64,000 nt of DNA from Ophioceras dolichostomum (GCA_003049485.1 PYST01000061.1:1-64000); one strand, 5' to 3'. Shown: positions 22,006 through 35,100, counted from the first letter of the stretch. Numbers and translations: made by a program. Notes: generated by a model not told the origin, from the letters alone.

Positions 22006-22836
22006 TGGAAGGCAAGTCAGCGATGTAACTGACGGATGGTGGATCACTGAGTTAATTACGCCGCGCAACACTCGCCCAGTTGATCTCTACCTAGGTGCCC
22101 GATAGCAGGCGCCAGAAAAAAGAATGTTTCTCAAACGGTGTGGACCAGCGAATCTTTCTGCGTGTCACTTCATGCGTCGAGGCCCCAAAACACTGTTCCC
22201 GCCAGAGGCCGTGCCCAGCCGGGCACAGCCGTGAGGCTCGGGGATAACCTCTTTCGTCTTGGCCACGGGACTCACCAGGCTCGTAGTCGTCCGCGGCGAT
22301 GTGGGCGACGCAGCTGGGATCGGCAATGAAGTCTCTCGCCTCGGATGAAAGAGGGCAATGACGCTGAGAAGGTGCTGACCGTAGCACAGCCGCTCCCTTA
22401 TTATATCTGCACTTTCTCCTGTATCGAAAGGCCGGAGTTCCCACCACCCCAATCCGCATGGTATCCGTCGGGGTTGGCCGTGTGACGGGCCTCAGCGGCG
22501 TCTCGCCAGGAGCCTACGATTCTTCCTCCGACGGCCCTAGTACCATGGTGAGACCTTGCCGGGAGTTCCAACGACATCTATCAGCAACGCAGCCAACAGG
22601 TTCTTCATCCCCGGCCGGGAACAGGAGGCCTTCAACAATTGATCCGGCGGTACTCCCACCCAGTTCCCTGCTATAATTAGTAGCTCATGAATAGGAGCCT
22701 CACTTGGCAGCCCTCACCAGCTCTAGGCCCGTTCGGAACTGCTGGTCAGTGTGATTGCGTGACTCTATCGGTAGCTACCACCAAGTTGTAGATACGACGC
22801 CCTCTGAGAATCGAACCCTTTTACTTAGAAAATTTG

Positions 22837-22858
22837 TCTGTCTGTCTGTCTGTCTGTC
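22837..22858. repeat. TCTG tetranucleotide microsatellite
   Basis: Five to six consecutive TCTG units in non-coding DNA, directly visible. Confidence 0.95.
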
Positions 22859-25469
22859 CTCGTCCAGGTTTTCTCCACGACGTGTTCGCTTCACCATTGT
22901 GACTGCTACTGAGCTGATCTTGTCAATATACCTGTAGGTGGCAGGTACCTGGTAGTTCCACCCCCTAAGGTGTTGTTCTGAACACATCGTTCTCCCATAT
23001 TCGAGCCTGCAGTGCTTTAGAACGAAAAGATTGGAGATGCAGAGACAGGAGAGCCGGCGGCTTTGGGTCCTCCAGCACGTAACTTATAGTTATAAGTTAT
23101 GGCATCTCTACATACTACTAGGACCTCCTGCTACCTGCTAGTACCTAGGTTTAAATCCCACGTCGCCATCATGCGGGAAGATCCAACATTACTGCCTAGA
23201 GGGGCTTGCAGCGACACTAAAGAGTCCCATCCGTCGAATTCGACCGGCGCCAGGTCGGAGGAGAGTCTCGAGCTGGCGAATTCCCAATCTATATACCTAC
23301 TACCTATGGTTGTCGGCCTTGATAAAAGAGTGCGGGGAAGGATTCGGAGGTTTGCGGTTTCTGAAACCACGCGCATTCGATTGGTTGGCCCGAGGATTAT
23401 GATACCCTATCTCTTCATCAATGAATGCATGGACCCTCGGCGGCGGCACAGCACTCCGGTAACATTGGGACATCGACACGTCGTGAAGAAGAACAAGGTG
23501 AAAGGCCCCCCAACAGCAGTGGCGCGGAAAATGGTCCGGCCGCATATTCCAAATCAATAGATCTCAATCAATCGATTAGTATCAAATCAGTAGAATCCTC
23601 CTGTGCAAAAGGACGTAGAAGCAACTCTCGCCTACCACATGATCCAAATAAGTGTAATAGAGCTTGACACTTGCCGATACCGGAAGTCACCAGCGCCACC
23701 ACTATCTTCAGCCGTCTCCGCGATTCCCATCCCTGTCACCATTTCCCAGGGGACCAGGGTATGTCGTGCGGCGCATTACTGTCACGCCGTCCTCGGTGAT
23801 GCATGACGCCCGGCTGCTGGCCGCCAGCCACCCACCCATTACCAGTCACCGCCCATTACCAGGTAAGTAGGGTTGAAAGGATTGGAAGCTTGGCTGGTAG
23901 GTATTCGAGAACCATTCGGTGCGGCTATGGCAACTTTATTTCTTATACGGTTAACGGCATACGAGATTGATCTTCTAGTTTCATTGCCAACGGAAAGGAC
24001 AACGGGAGTGTTACACACAGTTTACTAGGTACCTAAGCGCAGGCCTACTAGCCGGGCAGTTATCACGAACTCTCCAATACGCCGCGGGACATGTCGCTCA
24101 TCGAAACCCTGTCCGACTCAACCATGTGTGCTACCAACGCCCCTCTTCCGAAACTGGACTATTGGTATCTACTGGGTACCTGTCTTGCCCCAACACAGCC
24201 TGTGAAATTCCCCGCCTTTCAAACCCGCGAAATTCGAAGCCGAAGGAATACGTTAGATCTCAGGAGGGAACATTACCGGAGAGGAACTAGCGCTCGGGCG
24301 GCCAACGATCCCATGGGACTTGTGTTTGCCAGGCGGCTGCGCGCGCTTCCTAACGCACTCTAGGCGGCGGAGATTCATATGCATGGCGCAGGAGCCCCGA
24401 AGGGCGGAGGCGAGAGCGAGCCAACTTCCGATCTTCAGGTTGTCGGGCTGCTATAGGGACCATTGGCCTCTAACCAGCTGATTCCATTCCCCCAACAACA
24501 CCGACCTCAGGCCGTCCCTACCAGCCTCTACTGCGATACTAGACTCCTACCACACATATGCCATATCCCGTGCCCCATCGTCTGGCCGCTCCTATGAGCC
24601 CCTCCGTGTGGCATGCCGAAAAGGGGCGACCACCAAAATTCCCATTTGTTATCACTCCACGTCCCTGTAGACCGTCGGTACACCGGGAGACCCTTAATTT
24701 CATTTCTAGATGAACTCGTGGGTCAGATGTGCTAATCTTTCTGACCACTATAGTATCCGACGACTGTGGGCTTGTAGTGGAGGGTTCGTTCTGCAGTACG
24801 CACACATACGCAGACACACGTACGAAACAGGTAGTGGATGTCAAAAAGATAGTAGCCCTGCCGGCCATCACCCGGCTAACGGCAAACCCCGCGCCACCGC
24901 TAATGGTTCACCAACGTTCGGGCTTCCGCCCGTTCTCTGACCGGCCGCTCTTCCGAGCCCAAATCTCGAACTAACACCGCCGGCCCCATCGCGGGCGGCT
25001 TTGCACCTACCTCACCGGCCTGCTTCAGCCACGCTTCGTCGGTTTGGCCGGGCCGGCTTTGTGTTAGGGCTTTGTGTTAGTTGTTCACGATGGCCTCATC
25101 TGACCAGTCGGTCGGGCTGGCCATGGTGAGCCATCGTATGCCTCAGACCTGACCTGGCTAGGCGACTTGGCTTCCCGCATGCTCCTCGCACGACGATGAG
25201 AAGGGCCTTCTCGCGGCTCTTTTCACCAAAAGTGAGCACCGTCCGATGGTTCCTAGCCATTACCGTGAGCCCAACATCAGACAGAGCGCTGTTTGAGGCC
25301 GGGCCGGCGAAAGTCCATCACCAGGCCTCGGGAATCACTGACGACCTCTTCGCCTGGCCATCCGGGGGCAACAGAGCAACAGGCAGCCAGGCGAGACGCA
25401 GTCATCAGGGTGGCCATCACGATGTCCAAGTCCGACAGGACAAGGGCACGGCACCCCCTGAGAATCGTC

Positions 25470-25476
25470 TATAAAG
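25470..25476 (+). promoter_or_regulatory. Candidate TATA box of the small Cys-rich gene
   Basis: TATAAAG lies about 217 bp upstream of the ATG at 25693. It is followed by a CT- and CAA-rich leader free of upstream ATGs in strong context, as is common in highly expressed fungal genes. Confidence 0.5.
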
Positions 25477-25692
25477 AGCCAGGACGTCGACGGTCTTTGT
25501 CTTGAATTCTCTCCGCTAATCTCATCATCACACTCACTCAGGTCACATCCGCCTATCCAAACGAACAAGGCAAACAACAACAAGCAGCCTCCTCACTTCG
25601 AAGCCTCCGCTTCCTTGTCTCAACAACCTCCGATCTCTTCACTCAACAACAAAAACCAGCCAACCAACACCACCACTACCACTACCGCAACT

Positions 25693-25941
25693 ATGTGTCT
25701 CTGGCAGCACACTGAGTACTTCCCCTGCCTGCACGCCGGCCCCGACAGGATCGTCCAGTCCTGCGATCGCTACCCCACCTGCCGGAAGCGATGGGCCGCG
25801 GGCACCGGGCAGGCACAGGGCCAGTGCCCTGAGTGCCTCTACGACAAGAACGGCGGCGGCGCCTCTTCTTCCAGGAGCAGCCACGGCCATTCGTCGAGGA
25901 GCAGCAGCGGCACCACCGGGAAGAGGACCGGGAAGCGGTGA
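25693..25941 (+). CDS. Small Cys-rich protein of unknown function
   Basis: 82 residues in a single exon. The N-terminal half has six Cys with spacing suggestive of metal binding: MCLWQHTEYFPCLH, SCDRYPTC and GQCPEC. The C-terminal half is a Ser/Gly/Arg/Lys-rich basic tail. No signal peptide is visible, so the Cys probably serve as metal ligands and not as secreted disulfides. Many ascomycetes have short proteins starting with a similar Trp-x-His-Thr-x-Tyr...Cys block; no function is known to me. The ATG at 25693 is chosen because the same frame upstream is Thr/Asn/Gln-rich leader sequence from CAA and ACC repeats. A candidate TATA box and a pyrimidine-rich leader support real transcription. 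Confidence 0.65.
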   Translation: MCLWQHTEYFPCLHAGPDRIVQSCDRYPTCRKRWAAGTGQAQGQCPECLYDKNGGGASSSRSSHGHSSRSSSGTTGKRTGKR

Positions 25942-27432
25942 AGGGGAAACCAAGGAGGCACCAGGTCGACTTCGTGGGACGCTGGCGGCCCCTAGAGTCC
26001 TCGACTCCTGATTAGCTGCCGGGCATAATTAGGGGCTTGTCACGTGCTGGTTCACTGATGGGCGTTATGTCGGGCAGAGATGGGGTGAAGCGGATGACTT
26101 TCGAGTGCGATGTTGAGCTGGTTCTCCGCGCTCTCGAAGAGCCACCTGTGCTTGCCGCAGCCGGCAGGGCGTCCCCTCCTCAAAGTCATTCTTTTATATG
26201 ATATCATATACATACCTAGCAATTGAACGTGGCTGGCCCACACCTTTTGCAACATACTCTTCAGCCTTACCTGATCAAAGCGCGTTAAAAGTGAAGGAAA
26301 TGTCGACTTCATAAGTCTCCAAATGCACTCGTGATGTAACAACGACTTGGGTATATTCTTGGACCCGGGAAGCAGAACACTACCTCGCTTCAAATCAAAC
26401 ATGAGATGACAGTCGAGCCTAGCTAGAATAATAGGATCACGTGGGACATCAACTACTTGGAGAGGTGCCTTGGCACCAAACAGGTACCTTCCTACCCAAG
26501 GTAACAGTTGTTCTATCTACCTAGGTAGGTACCTATACAACCAGCAACTCCGAACAAAAGGCCCCATCGCCAGGCCCAAGACGAAAATCGCCGAGGGTAG
26601 AGGAATCTCTCATCGGTGGAACTCCACCAGGCTCGATTGGTTGCCGGTCTAGAACTCGGGGCAGACACCCCATGCGGCCATGGGTCCCGTCGCCCGCACT
26701 TTCCACCTTACACCGGCAAGAAGGTGGGGCCGAGGGTCGCCGGGCCGCCCTGTAGGCCGGATCCAGGACGACTCGGAGGCCGGTGGATAAACGTGGGGGT
26801 AGCACTTTTAAGCGGGCTCAAACATGTTTATCCACACCATGAGCGTCCTGTCCAAGTATCTGAGGGAGGTATTTGTGCATCGTTGTCGACAGGGCCTCTC
26901 CAGGCTGTGAGAAAGTAATCCTGAGCTCTACCACAGCAGGATCACCCGCCATGGATTTATTAAAGTGGAGCTGGATCTGGGCGCATCTGACTAACGCAGG
27001 GGGCAAGCTCTTCGCGAATGGGAGAAAAAGGGTATGCCATCACATAAGCCTCATCGCCATCATCATCCTCTGTCGTCGGAATACCCACCTAGGCCAAGCG
27101 TACCGGCGTTGAGGCGCGGCCGTGTGGGGGGAAGCATCAATTGCGTGCGGGTTAGCAAAACATTGAAGGAAGCTCAGCAAGACAGACTGCCCCAGGGTTC
27201 CATCCCACAGTGGGCTCTCCCTAGCTCTCACCGCGACTCCAGTCCGATGGTACTGAAGGCAGAATCCGAGTGCGAGCTTCAATTTTCGGCTCCGCCCACC
27301 CGACCTCCACCCGAAATTTTACGGTCTGGCTTGCACACTACACCGAGCGGTCATCACCAGATATACTAGGGGCCCTCCTCCTCACGTCGGAATAACGAGC
27401 CACCGAGGTAACCCCCAGAATCTCCAGACTCC
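25942..27432. other. Intergenic region upstream of the monooxygenase
   Basis: About 1.5 kb without a supported gene. A cluster of CCTAGG/GGTACC-type motifs sits at 26476-26536. Confidence 0.5.
26476..26536. repeat. Cluster of palindromic GGTACC/CCTAGG motifs
   Basis: Contains AGGTACCTTCCTACC and CTACCTAGGTAGGTACCTA, self-complementary units of a motif scattered across intergenic DNA of this window. Confidence 0.6.
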
Positions 27433-29847
27433 ATGAAGGAGAACTCCTCAAGAACGATGAAGGACACAACCTCAACTCGCGTCGCGGTCATTGGCGCAGG
27501 TGAGTTCTCAGTTTGAGCTGGGCTGGCTCGCTGGCTGATGAGTCGCTCCAACGCGTCCCTGTTTCCTCCCCTTTTCATCACCGCCAAGGATAACTCTCAG
27601 TGAAGCGACCCAATAGCAGAAATAAACAGAAGAAAAAAAACTAACGATGAAACTACAGGGCCCATCGGCCTCGCGGTCATGAAGTCGCTCATGGAGGAGG
27701 GATTCTTGGTCACCGGCTTCGAGAAGCGGTCAGCTGCCGGCGGGCTGTGGACGTTCTCGGACGACCCTCGATGCACGTCCGCCACGAGCAGCACAAGATT
27801 CCAGCTTAGCAGATTCGTGGTACGGCTTGCCTAAGAGGCCATCTCATTGCCTTTTGAGACGCTTCCTGGGTGCCTACTAGGTACATCGGGTGGAGGATCG
27901 AGCTCCCAAGCTAATATGATTCTCGGAGTGACTCGAACTTTTCATTGAGACTCACAGTCTCCCATGACTGATTATCCCATGCCGGACGGTAAGTTGGGAT
28001 AAGGCCCTACGAACACGCCGAACACAACTCCGGATCCTGGGGGGTTCTAACTAAGTTTGGTTGGTTGCTTCGACCAGAGTTCGCCCGCCACCCCAAAGCA
28101 TCAGAGCTCGCGGCGTACTATCAGTCCTACGCGAGACACTTCGGGATGCAGGACAGGATCGAGTTCGGCAAGGTGGTCACCTCGGTCCGTCCCCAGGGCA
28201 GCAGCGGCAGCAGCATCGACGGCGACAACGACGAAGTGACGTGGCTGCTCCAGGTTGAGGGCGAAGCGGAACCGCGGGTGTTCGACAAGGTCGTGGTGTC
28301 CACGGGCACCGAGAACACGCCCTACATGCCGGCCATTGAAGGGGAGGAAGTGTTCAGGGGGAGGATATTGCACTCCCGGGAGTTCAAGAGGTAGGAAGAG
28401 ATCAAAGCTGAGGAGAGAGACTCTGCCTGGGAGGCCGCGGAGTGCAGATGAGGATGGCTGCGACCCGAGGAAGCCTCTTTACTTCGGTACTGACAAACAT
28501 GAGATGGGCGTCAGGCCAGAAGACTTCAAGGGCTTGCGAGTTGTGGTATTAGGCCAGGGGAACACGGCGGCAGACTGCGCAGTGGTATGGTATAGACCCG
28601 TCCCACCTCCCACCCCTTCTTCGCCGTCCCGTTCTCCCCCAAAACTGATGAGCTCGTAACCACCTACCTACCTACCAAACTGACGAGCCATTCCCCTAAA
28701 CTCACTCACTCGACCTCCCCTCTCATCAAAACAGGACCTAGTCACCCACGCCTCCAAAGTCTACCTCTCCCATCGCCGCGGCGCCTTCATCATCCCCCGC
28801 ACCATCAACGGCGAGCGCTTCGACCGCTCCGCCTCCTGGCGCGGCATGAAGATCATGTTCTGGCTGGCGGCCTACCTGCCCTTCCTGCACCGCGCGCTGC
28901 TCTACCTCCAGTTCCTGCGCATCGAGCGCCAGGCCTGGGGATGGGGCTGGGGCTGGGGCAGCGCCACCACCACTCCAGAAGACAGCGCCGTCTTCGCGCG
29001 CTGGACGTCCGAGCGCGACATGAGGGCCGCCACCAACATCGCCGCCATGCTCGTCAACGACGACCTGGTGCCGCTCCTCCGCGCGGGCTCGCTCGCCTCC
29101 GTGCGGGCGGTGCGGCGCGTGGTGGGGCCCCGAGACGTGCAGACGGAGGACGGCTCGGTCCTGCGCGACGTGGACGCCATCGTCATCTGCACGGGCTACC
29201 GCGCGGCCCTGGAGGAGGTGCTCGCCCCGGGCATCGTGGACTACTACATCCACAGCAACAACCCCAAAGAAGAAAAGGGTGCGAACGGCGGCCGCCGCCG
29301 CGTCGCCGTCCCGGACCAGCCTCGGCTCTTCCAGAACATCTTCCCGCCCCGCTGGGCGTCCTCGCTCGCCTGCCTCAACTACGCCATCGTCATGTCCAAC
29401 GCGGCCGTCAGGGGCGAGGTGGCCGGCATGGCGGTCGCGCAGGTCTGGGCCGGCAAGTCCCCCCTGCCGCCGCTCGCCGAGATGGAGGCGCAGGCCGAGC
29501 GCCAGGTGCGGTGGTTCGCGCGCAGGTGCGTCGAGATGCCCATCGCGCAGCACGACGGCCTCCTGGCGGACGCGTACGGGTACATGCGGTTCATCAACAG
29601 GGCGGCGGGGACCGGGGTGGACGAGTACCTGGGCTGGACGTGGAAGGGGGTCGGATTCTGCCTCCGGGAGCCGAGGCTGTGGTTCACCATGGCGTGGGGC
29701 GTGAACTCGCCGCATATTTACAGGGTGTTCGAGACGGGGAAGAGGAAGGCGTGGTCGGGCGCGAGAGAGGCGACCTGGCACATCAACGAGCAGAGCGATT
29801 TCGACCTGGGGAAGAAGACGCCGCCGCCGAAGGCAAAGAGTACCTAA
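27433..29847 (+). CDS. FAD/NADPH-dependent flavin monooxygenase (FMO), 6 exons
   Basis: Exons are 27433-27499, 27659-27819, 27958-27988 (31 bp), 28078-28390, 28515-28584 and 28735-29847; all phases match and give 584 residues. The FAD-binding Rossmann motif is GAGPIG (residues 21-26), directly rebuilt by the first splice. The FMO signature F-x-G-x3-H-S-x2-F occupies residues 179-189 (FRGRILHSREF). The NADPH-binding motif is GQGNTA (204-209). The microexon supplies MTDYPMPD, a conserved FMO stretch. The enzyme would oxygenate a soft nucleophile (N or S) or act as a Baeyer-Villiger-like enzyme; the substrate is unknown. A second in-frame ATG lies at 27457. No secondary-metabolite backbone gene is nearby, so a cluster role is not supported. 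It is convergent with the permease, about 240 bp apart. Confidence 0.9.
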
Positions 29848-30091
29848 TGTCCAAAGAAAAAATGACAAGGAAATAATGCTTTATATACTAGTTAAGAAAG
29901 CCAAACTCCTGTGGGTTGTGGTATCTTCGCTCTAAAAACTATATACAACAAGAAATCCAAAGTGGCGCGGACATCTCATCATCAGCATGACGCGTCTGTG
30001 GAGACGCGATCCGAGAACAGCGTGACGGGAGCAAGGGGAGGAGGGAGAGCGAGAGGGAGAGTGTGTCTCTCGCCCAGAATACTCGCAAGCT
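29848..30091. other. Convergent 3' intergenic region
   Basis: Short spacer between the stop codons of the monooxygenase and the permease. It must contain both polyadenylation regions. No other feature is visible. Confidence 0.6.
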
Positions 30092-32112
30092 CTACGCAAT
30101 CCAGAACCAGATTCTTTCCCAGATATTCTTGGGCACAGGCGGGACGTCCTGGGCGGCGAGCTCGTCCATCTCCTTGACGCCCGTGGTGACGTCGATATCT
30201 TCGAGCTTCCTGGCCATCGGCGTTCGGAACCAGATCTTGTGGCCGACGTACAGGACCACAAAGACCGGGATGGTGATGTATGCGGCCAGGAAGCCCTCGG
30301 CGGTGAAATTTCCGGGGAAAAAGTTCTACGAAAGTGGCGGGGAAGAAGAGAGTTAGAGTCAGTCACACGGGGTTGAGGAGAAGAACACAGGGGTTGACTG
30401 GAACGGTTTTTGTGCATACCTGGAAACCGTTTGTGAGGGTGAGAACGACCAGAATCAGCAGGAAAAAGTAGGTCGCGTACGGCTGCAGTGGCGTCTTGAA
30501 GGGGAGCGTGTGCAACAGACCATGGAAAACCATGGCCTTGCGGAAGCGCAGGTACGTGATCATGACGATGATCCATGCGATGAAGCCCGAGATGGTGCTA
30601 ATGTTCATGAACCAGTCGAACACCTTGGCGCTGTTGTTATTGATGTTGAGGTAGGAAAGCAGCCCGATGGCCCAGGTGGCCAGCACCGCAGTCCAGGGCA
30701 CGCCGCGTCGCGTCGTCTTGGTGAACAAGTGGGGTGCTTGGCCGTTCAGCGCGAGGCTGTAGAGCACTCTCGAGCCGGAGTAGAGGAAGGCGTTGCCGGC
30801 GGACCAGGCCGAGGTCAAGATGGCGGCGTTGACGACGTGATTGAGCCCGATGATGCCGGCTCTCTGAATGCCGATGACCCAGGGTGAGGAGTTCGCGTTC
30901 GACTCGGGGTTGAGGAGGTTCTTGTCCGTCGAGGGGACGATGACGCCGACCATGAGGGATCCGAGGCCGTAAAAGACAGCCAGGCGCCAGACGAAGCGGC
31001 TCGCGGCCTTGGGGATGTTGCGGCGCGGGGCCACGGTCTCGCCAGCCGCGAGCGCGATCAGCTCGGGCGAAGTGATGAAAGCGAAGCCAGCGCGCACGAA
31101 AGCCGTCCAGTAGGCGAGGAAGCGACCGGTCGAGACTGGGTCGTCGACCATGTAGGTTTTGATCGCGCCAGGGTCGTACCAGAAGAGGAAGCCGGTGCGC
31201 TCGTGGTTGGGACCCCCGCCGAGCATGACGACGAACGAGACGAGGATGAGACCCATGATCGTGATGAGCTTGATGCTGGCAAACCAGAATTCCGCCTCGC
31301 CGAAAATGGACACGGCGAAAATGTTGAGCCCGAGGGTGACTAGGAGAATGATGGTGATCCACACGGCGCCTGGGACAGGCGTCTTCCAGTAGTCGAGCAG
31401 GATGGCGCCGGCCGAGGCCTCGGCGCCGACGAGCATGGCGTACGCATACCAGTAGTTCCACCCCGCAGCGAAGGCGAGGCTGGGTTCGACGAAGCGGTCG
31501 ACGAAGTAGGGGATCGAGAGTCCCTTGAGGGGAAGGTACGTCACTATCTCGCCCAGGTTGTTCATGATGTTCCAGACGATCAGCATCATGGAGAGATAGG
31601 CCATGAAGAGGGGCGCGGGGCCCACGAGTGACAGGATGCGACCAGAGCCAACAAAGAGGCCCGTCCCGATGCTGCGCAGCGCGTGGTGGCGGAAGCCTGT
31701 TAGCTTAGGAAGGACAAGATCAGCTCATCAGGTTATATTCGTGACCTTTCGCCCCCCTTTTCTGTTCTTGGCCACTGGGACTCGGTGTGTGCCCCATGTG
31801 CCCGAGGTAACTCCCTCATGCTCATGATCGCGCCTTCAGACTTGCGCCGACCATCTCCGCGCCGATTGCCGGTTCGTCACATGCAATGCGCATTTGAAAG
31901 CGAGAAGGGGGCGAAACTCACGCTCCGCCCAGCGCCAGGAACTGGATATGCCTGCTCTTCAAGCCTCTCTCAAGCTGGTTGTGCTTCGCCAGCAGGTCTT
32001 GGGTGCCGTCAGGAGCCAGCTGGCGTACGTGGGAGATATCGACATCGTGCGCCGGGCCGCCGCCGACCTCCTTCGACTCGAGGCCGGGGTCTCCATGGCG
32101 GTATCTACTCAT
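30092..32112 (-). CDS. Amino-acid permease, Dip5-like (dicarboxylic amino acid) type, 3 exons
   Basis: Plasma-membrane amino-acid/proton symporter of the fungal AAT (APC superfamily) group. Exons are 31922-32112, 30420-31671 and 30092-30325, with GTGAGT...GCAG and GTATGC...GTAG introns; phases match and give 558 residues. The signature of TM1, GGAIGTGLFVGSG, is created by the first splice. It is followed by GPAPLFMAYLSMM, the GEIVTYLP block and about 12 hydrophobic segments. The conserved FAFITSPELIALAAGET segment lies in the middle. The wording of TM1-TM3 and the GPNHERTGFLFWYDPGA loop fits dicarboxylic amino-acid permeases, so glutamate/aspartate are likely substrates (inference). The N-terminus of about 60 residues is cytosolic and hydrophilic. 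The start at 32112 is the first in-frame ATG. Confidence 0.9.
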
Positions 32113-35100
32113 CGTAACATGGAGCAGGTGACTGCCCTCGCTTTCCGTCTCGGTCTCTCGACGGTTGCGATTGCGATTGACACCTGATTTCGTCCGTGGT
32201 CCACGCCGCCGGTACCGCGATCCAGGTCTCTGCCGACTTTACTCAACCTAAAGGGTCTTGGAATAATTGAAGAGAGCCAGGCGAGTGAGTGGGCGAGTTA
32301 GCGATAGAAGCAAGCTTTCCAGGGACCAGCGGACCCTTCCAGCTTTTTAAGTTTCCAATCCCCGTTACGTTTGCCTAACTGCAGGTCGGCGCAACTCTGC
32401 AGGGCGCGGAGACCAATACGCCGATCAGCGCCTGACATCCTTGTGGCGGTGGACAGGGGACCGGCCGTCTGGAGTACCCGGGAGGACGGTGAGGAGAAGG
32501 AGCAGCCGCGGCAGCGCAATGTCATGCCGTGCCGAGTCGAGCTCACCAATACTTGGGTGAAGCGATCAGGAAAACGGCAACAGCTCTCAGAGGGTGGAGA
32601 CGAGCCTGCAGTGGAATGCTGGAAGCTCCGTCGCTCCCTCCCCCACAGTTCTGTGGGGAAGGCACCACGGGGCAGTGGAGAGCCACTAAGCTCCCGCGGG
32701 AAGGTGCCGTGTCCAAAGCGTTGCCCAGCACAGAAAGGTGCTCATGGCCCGCTGAAGCTGCTGGACCTGGCCCCGCCCCCAGTGGATGTGGTGGTTTGAC
32801 GTCCTTGAAAGAGAAACCCACAGCGCTTCGGCCCAATTCGGACTCATGGCGCGAAAGGGAGACAGTCGGCGGGGCCGATGATTGACGATTGATGATAGAG
32901 AATTCCGGTTCCGACCTTTTGTGCTGCGTGTTTACCTACAATGCAGGGCTCGTTTACTTGGTATGAAGTAGGAAGGATTGAAGCTGATCCGCTTGGCAAA
33001 AATAAACCTACTCCATAAGTGATGGTCACGACGAGTACAAAGCAATGGACCAGGGCGATAACCAGGACGATATCGTCTTCTTATTGTCTGATGCCTCAAG
33101 CTGGATTCGAACCTGGTGTCTTTGTCGCTCAAGTATGCGTAGGTGCCTACTTTGAAGCGAGACCTTCCGATCTTTTTTGAGGCTCTCTCGATCATCAAGA
33201 CCAGAGTTTATATCCCTCAACTGATCCTTCGCTCCGAAGCATGACAGTGCTCACCCGGCCGGCCCTTGGCATTATGTCCAGGGTTCCCCGTCATTGCCCT
33301 CGTGCTCGGTGTCCTATTGCGGCAAGAAAAACTACCTAGTGAAATCGACAGGCAGACCCGCCGCCATAATCATCAGCACACCATATTCGCGTCCTATCGG
33401 CTTTGGAGCGGACAACAATGACTGAAAGAAGACAAGGCGACGAAGACATTGCGTAAAAACCAGCTGTCCACAAGCCCATTCCGCGGGTCAAGCTTTGGGA
33501 AGAGATACGAAATACGGATCATGTGGATCTGATAGCAATGGTGTAGTCGAGCCGGGTCAGTGGCACGGCTCAGTGAGCCTCTCAGCTGATTTTCCTCCCG
33601 CTTTACCTCCTTGTCTCCCGCGGCCCGCTCCGTGTGGCTTCCATCAAGCTCCGGCGTGGAGGTACTGCCGATACAGAGGAACAGCTTTATTATTCACGCG
33701 GTTCTCCAAGGGTAGTCGACGATTAGAAGAATATGTGATGTTCGCTGTCAGAAACACGAGCCCCTTTTCAGCAATACCCCCCTGAGAACCGTCCTTAAAA
33801 GGCAATTCCCTCCCCTATAGCCCTCGTTGATTATCCCATCCGTAGAATAGAAAGAAAGCATTTTTCTTCCCCGAGAGCCAGAGCCGGCAGCCTTGGTTAG
33901 ATTGCCCTAGACCTAAAGGCCGGAACCCCCTCATCCGTAGCCGCATGGCTCCGCACCTACGTCCGTGATAATGGTAAGAAACTTGTTGCATTAGACGTAC
34001 AAGCAGGATATTTGGTCATCGGTTGTGTATCTTCAGCCGTGCTGTAATAGCGCAATATCATCCACAGGCAACTCGTCGCTCATTTCCGTTGTCCCCGTAA
34101 GTGAGAAGTCAGGTTTTCTTGGGCCAGGAGAAACGTAGTGACTGGGCGATGGCATCCTCCGGCATCCTATCTGAGAGACAAGGATCTTTCAACCTATCGA
34201 AAGCCCGTAATGATGACTACTACTCTTTTATGTCATTATCATTCAGAACTCGAGAGGGCAGGAAACTCTCCTTGTGGGCATGAGCATATAGTGCCGAGTC
34301 CCCCTTCCCAGTATGTGCGTACTAATGTTTAAACTATTACTCTATTAGCAAAGACCCTTGCTAAATCTTTCTCTTCACTTCACATACTCGATACTACAGT
34401 AGGTGGGTCTTCGGTCCTTTCCTAGACTTTATTCAAAGCCCACGGCTAAGTTGCCCAACAGGACACACGTCACCGTCGCCAGGTGTGCCACTATGCAGGA
34501 TCGATTGCCTACTTACTTCTCCAAGTCCAAGGAAACTTGCAATATCATGGCCAGCTACCAACCTACTCAACTGACCAACTCTTCTCCCTGAAAACCTAGT
34601 TTGCTTAAGGGGGCTATGACAAGATCTCCGAACGTGAACCCCGAAACCTGGAGGTTGTCGCTGCAGGCAAGGAAAAGGGGCTCTCACGTCGCGCAATTTC
34701 CGGGGGGCCTCTCCCTCCGTGCCACTCACTTCTATCTCGATGTCACCGATGCATATGGAAGAAAAGTGCGAGAGGGAGAAGGGGGAGAGGGGGCGATTGT
34801 AAGCGGTGGACTCTTCAACAAATAAGCCTACAATGCGATGTAATGAACTTGATGATGCGCAATGTACTGCACGTCCTAGACTCCTTGACAGGGTGAGCAA
34901 GCAACGTTTTCGGTACACATGCTGACTCTTCAGTGACAGTATGATAGCAATGCTCTTCAGATTCATCCGCAGTTTAAGCCAGACTCAAACTCGCGGAAGA
35001 AGTCATAAGAAGTTTTGGCGTCATCACTTCACTACTACCCAAGAAATTCATCTCATTGTCGTCTAACTGGGTAGAAATGACAGGTGAGATTCAGTCGAAA

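Larger units (their letters stand above)
22006..25692. other. Gene-poor intergenic region
   Basis: About 3.7 kb. Contains a TCTG microsatellite (22837-22858) and many copies of the TACCTAGG/AGGTACCT motif (for example near 22088, 22945, 23141 and 24027). Open frames are short and without domains. No gene supported. Confidence 0.55.

Noticed and set aside
22790..22830. tRNA-like T-arm (GGGTTCGATTCTC on the minus strand)
   Set aside because: No matching acceptor strand or anticodon arm within tRNA distance; T-stem pairing is poor.
28738..29868. 376-codon minus-strand frame opposite the monooxygenase
   Set aside because: Out-of-frame shadow of the GC-rich last exon; His/Arg/Pro-biased.
27433..32112. 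Secondary-metabolite cluster around the flavin monooxygenase and permease
   Set aside because: No backbone synthase, P450 or pathway regulator nearby; the permease is of amino-acid type.
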